A model generated the notes under the pieces. The model was not told where the DNA came from, did not search any database, and was given only the letters and a program-made list of their open reading frames with translations. Below are positions 63,636 through 64,000 of a stretch of DNA of 64,000 nt, one piece after another. This DNA is from Xenophilus sp. E41 (lineage in GTDB: Bacteria; Pseudomonadota; Gammaproteobacteria; Burkholderiales; Burkholderiaceae_C): contig NZ_QPIB01000001.1 of assembly GCF_003671765.1 (NCBI RefSeq), forward strand, positions 473,541 through 537,540. Direction: 5' to 3'. The stretch's first letter is position 1. Every line of letters begins with the position of its first letter. Position numbers and translations under genes: made by a program.

Positions 63636-63809
63636 ATGGACGAAGCGTTGACGCTCCGGCACCAGTCCGCCGACCCCTCTGTCGTGATCCCGCTGGCCTC
63701 CCTTCACCATGCGCGCGCGCACAGGACGCCGCCCCGAACCGGGCCGGACGAACGTGAAGCGCGCGTTGCCGAAGCGCCTGCCAGCGCCAGGCACCATGCT
63801 TTTGTATCG

Positions 63810-64000
63810 ATGACCTCCCATACCAAGCTGCCCGAGTTCCTTCGACCGCGTAACCATCAACTTGCCCTGGAAAGCCGCCAGCTCTTCGACGGCGCAGCGT
63901 TCATCGAGGCTGCCCATGCACCCGACGCGGGCGCATCGCCCGCGCAGGACCATCCACCGGCTGCGGACCCTGCCGGCGCCGCGGGCACCCACCCGGCCGC
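63810..64000 (+). CDS. Start of a probable large surface/adhesin-type protein with LEPRxLFDGA-like motif (cut by window end)
   Basis: The reading frame is open to the window end. From the ATG at 63810 it gives MTSHTKLPEFLRPRNHQLAL, then ESRQLFDGAAFIEAAHAPDA, followed by an Ala/Pro/Asp-rich stretch. The ALESRQLFDGAA block matches the LEPRxLFDGA motif that opens giant repeat-bearing (cadherin-like, Ca-binding) surface proteins in proteobacteria, usually secreted by a type I system. An in-frame ATG at 63636 would add 58 residues; the frame is open back to 63561. The motif lies about 20 residues from the later start, as is usual, so that start is used. Only the tip of the gene is seen; the rest and its repeats are inferred. 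Confidence 0.6.
   Translation, partial: MTSHTKLPEFLRPRNHQLALESRQLFDGAAFIEAAHAPDAGASPAQDHPPAADPAGAAGTHPA

Noticed and set aside
63486..63992. Leftward open frame opposite the LEPRxLFDGA-type gene
   Set aside because: Arg/Gly-rich translation without a motif; the rightward frame contains a recognisable motif.

Overview
The window is high-GC DNA with gene order and repeats typical of a betaproteobacterium of the family Comamonadaceae (Variovorax/Acidovorax type). The evidence is the polA / DUF2782 / thrB arrangement, the rpsP-rimM-trmD-rplS and hda-pcnB-folK strings, a kynBUA cluster, and several copies of short dispersed repeats of the kind found between genes in this family. It looks like ordinary chromosome: there is no phage, plasmid, insertion sequence, rRNA operon or CRISPR array.

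Layout. 0-9 kb: the 5' end of polA, DUF2782, thrB, a membrane protein, uvrD, azurin divergent from ompW, guaC, tRNA-Ala, an SDR oxidoreductase and tRNA-Lys. 9-15.5 kb, leftward: a remnant type VI secretion cluster (clpV, tssB, a tssC-tssG deletion fusion, tssA and a membrane coiled-coil gene). 16-29 kb: housekeeping genes, namely a DEAD-box helicase, orn, a Ste24-like protease, phhB, rsgA, hisC, cobD/cbiB, a Nudix hydrolase, the rplS-trmD-rimM-rpsP operon and a Pit phosphate transporter with its DUF47 partner. 30-34 kb: folK-pcnB-hda divergent from purM. 34-44.6 kb: a more accessory stretch with an AI-2E exporter-like protein, a radical SAM gene overlapping a methyltransferase-nucleotidyltransferase fusion, an isochorismatase / DJ-1 / GlxA group, a FUSC protein and an ECF sigma factor with a DGPF (YCII) protein. 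44.6-54 kb: SirB1, murJ, rpsT, argD, an aldo/keto reductase, two gene remnants, argF and a carotenoid oxygenase. 54-64 kb: the tryptophan-to-anthranilate genes kynB-kynU-kynA, a SUKH-ankyrin protein, an FAD monooxygenase, feoA-feoB with a Cys-rich partner, and the start of a probable large LEPRxLFDGA-type surface protein cut by the window edge.

The most interesting observations are: (1) an in-frame fusion of the TssC N-terminus to the TssG C-terminal half, which removes most of tssC, all of the expected hcp-tssE-tssF and half of tssG; (2) a tightly coupled radical SAM + methyltransferase/nucleotidyltransferase gene pair of unknown function; (3) dispersed intergenic repeats that have become in-frame coding sequence in uvrD and kynU; and (4) a deletion scar joining the 3' ends of a divergent LysR / old-yellow-enzyme pair inside the argD-argF interval. 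Expected regulatory logic is also visible: an FNR-type box between azurin and ompW, a Fur-like box upstream of feoA, and a terminator hairpin ahead of guaC.
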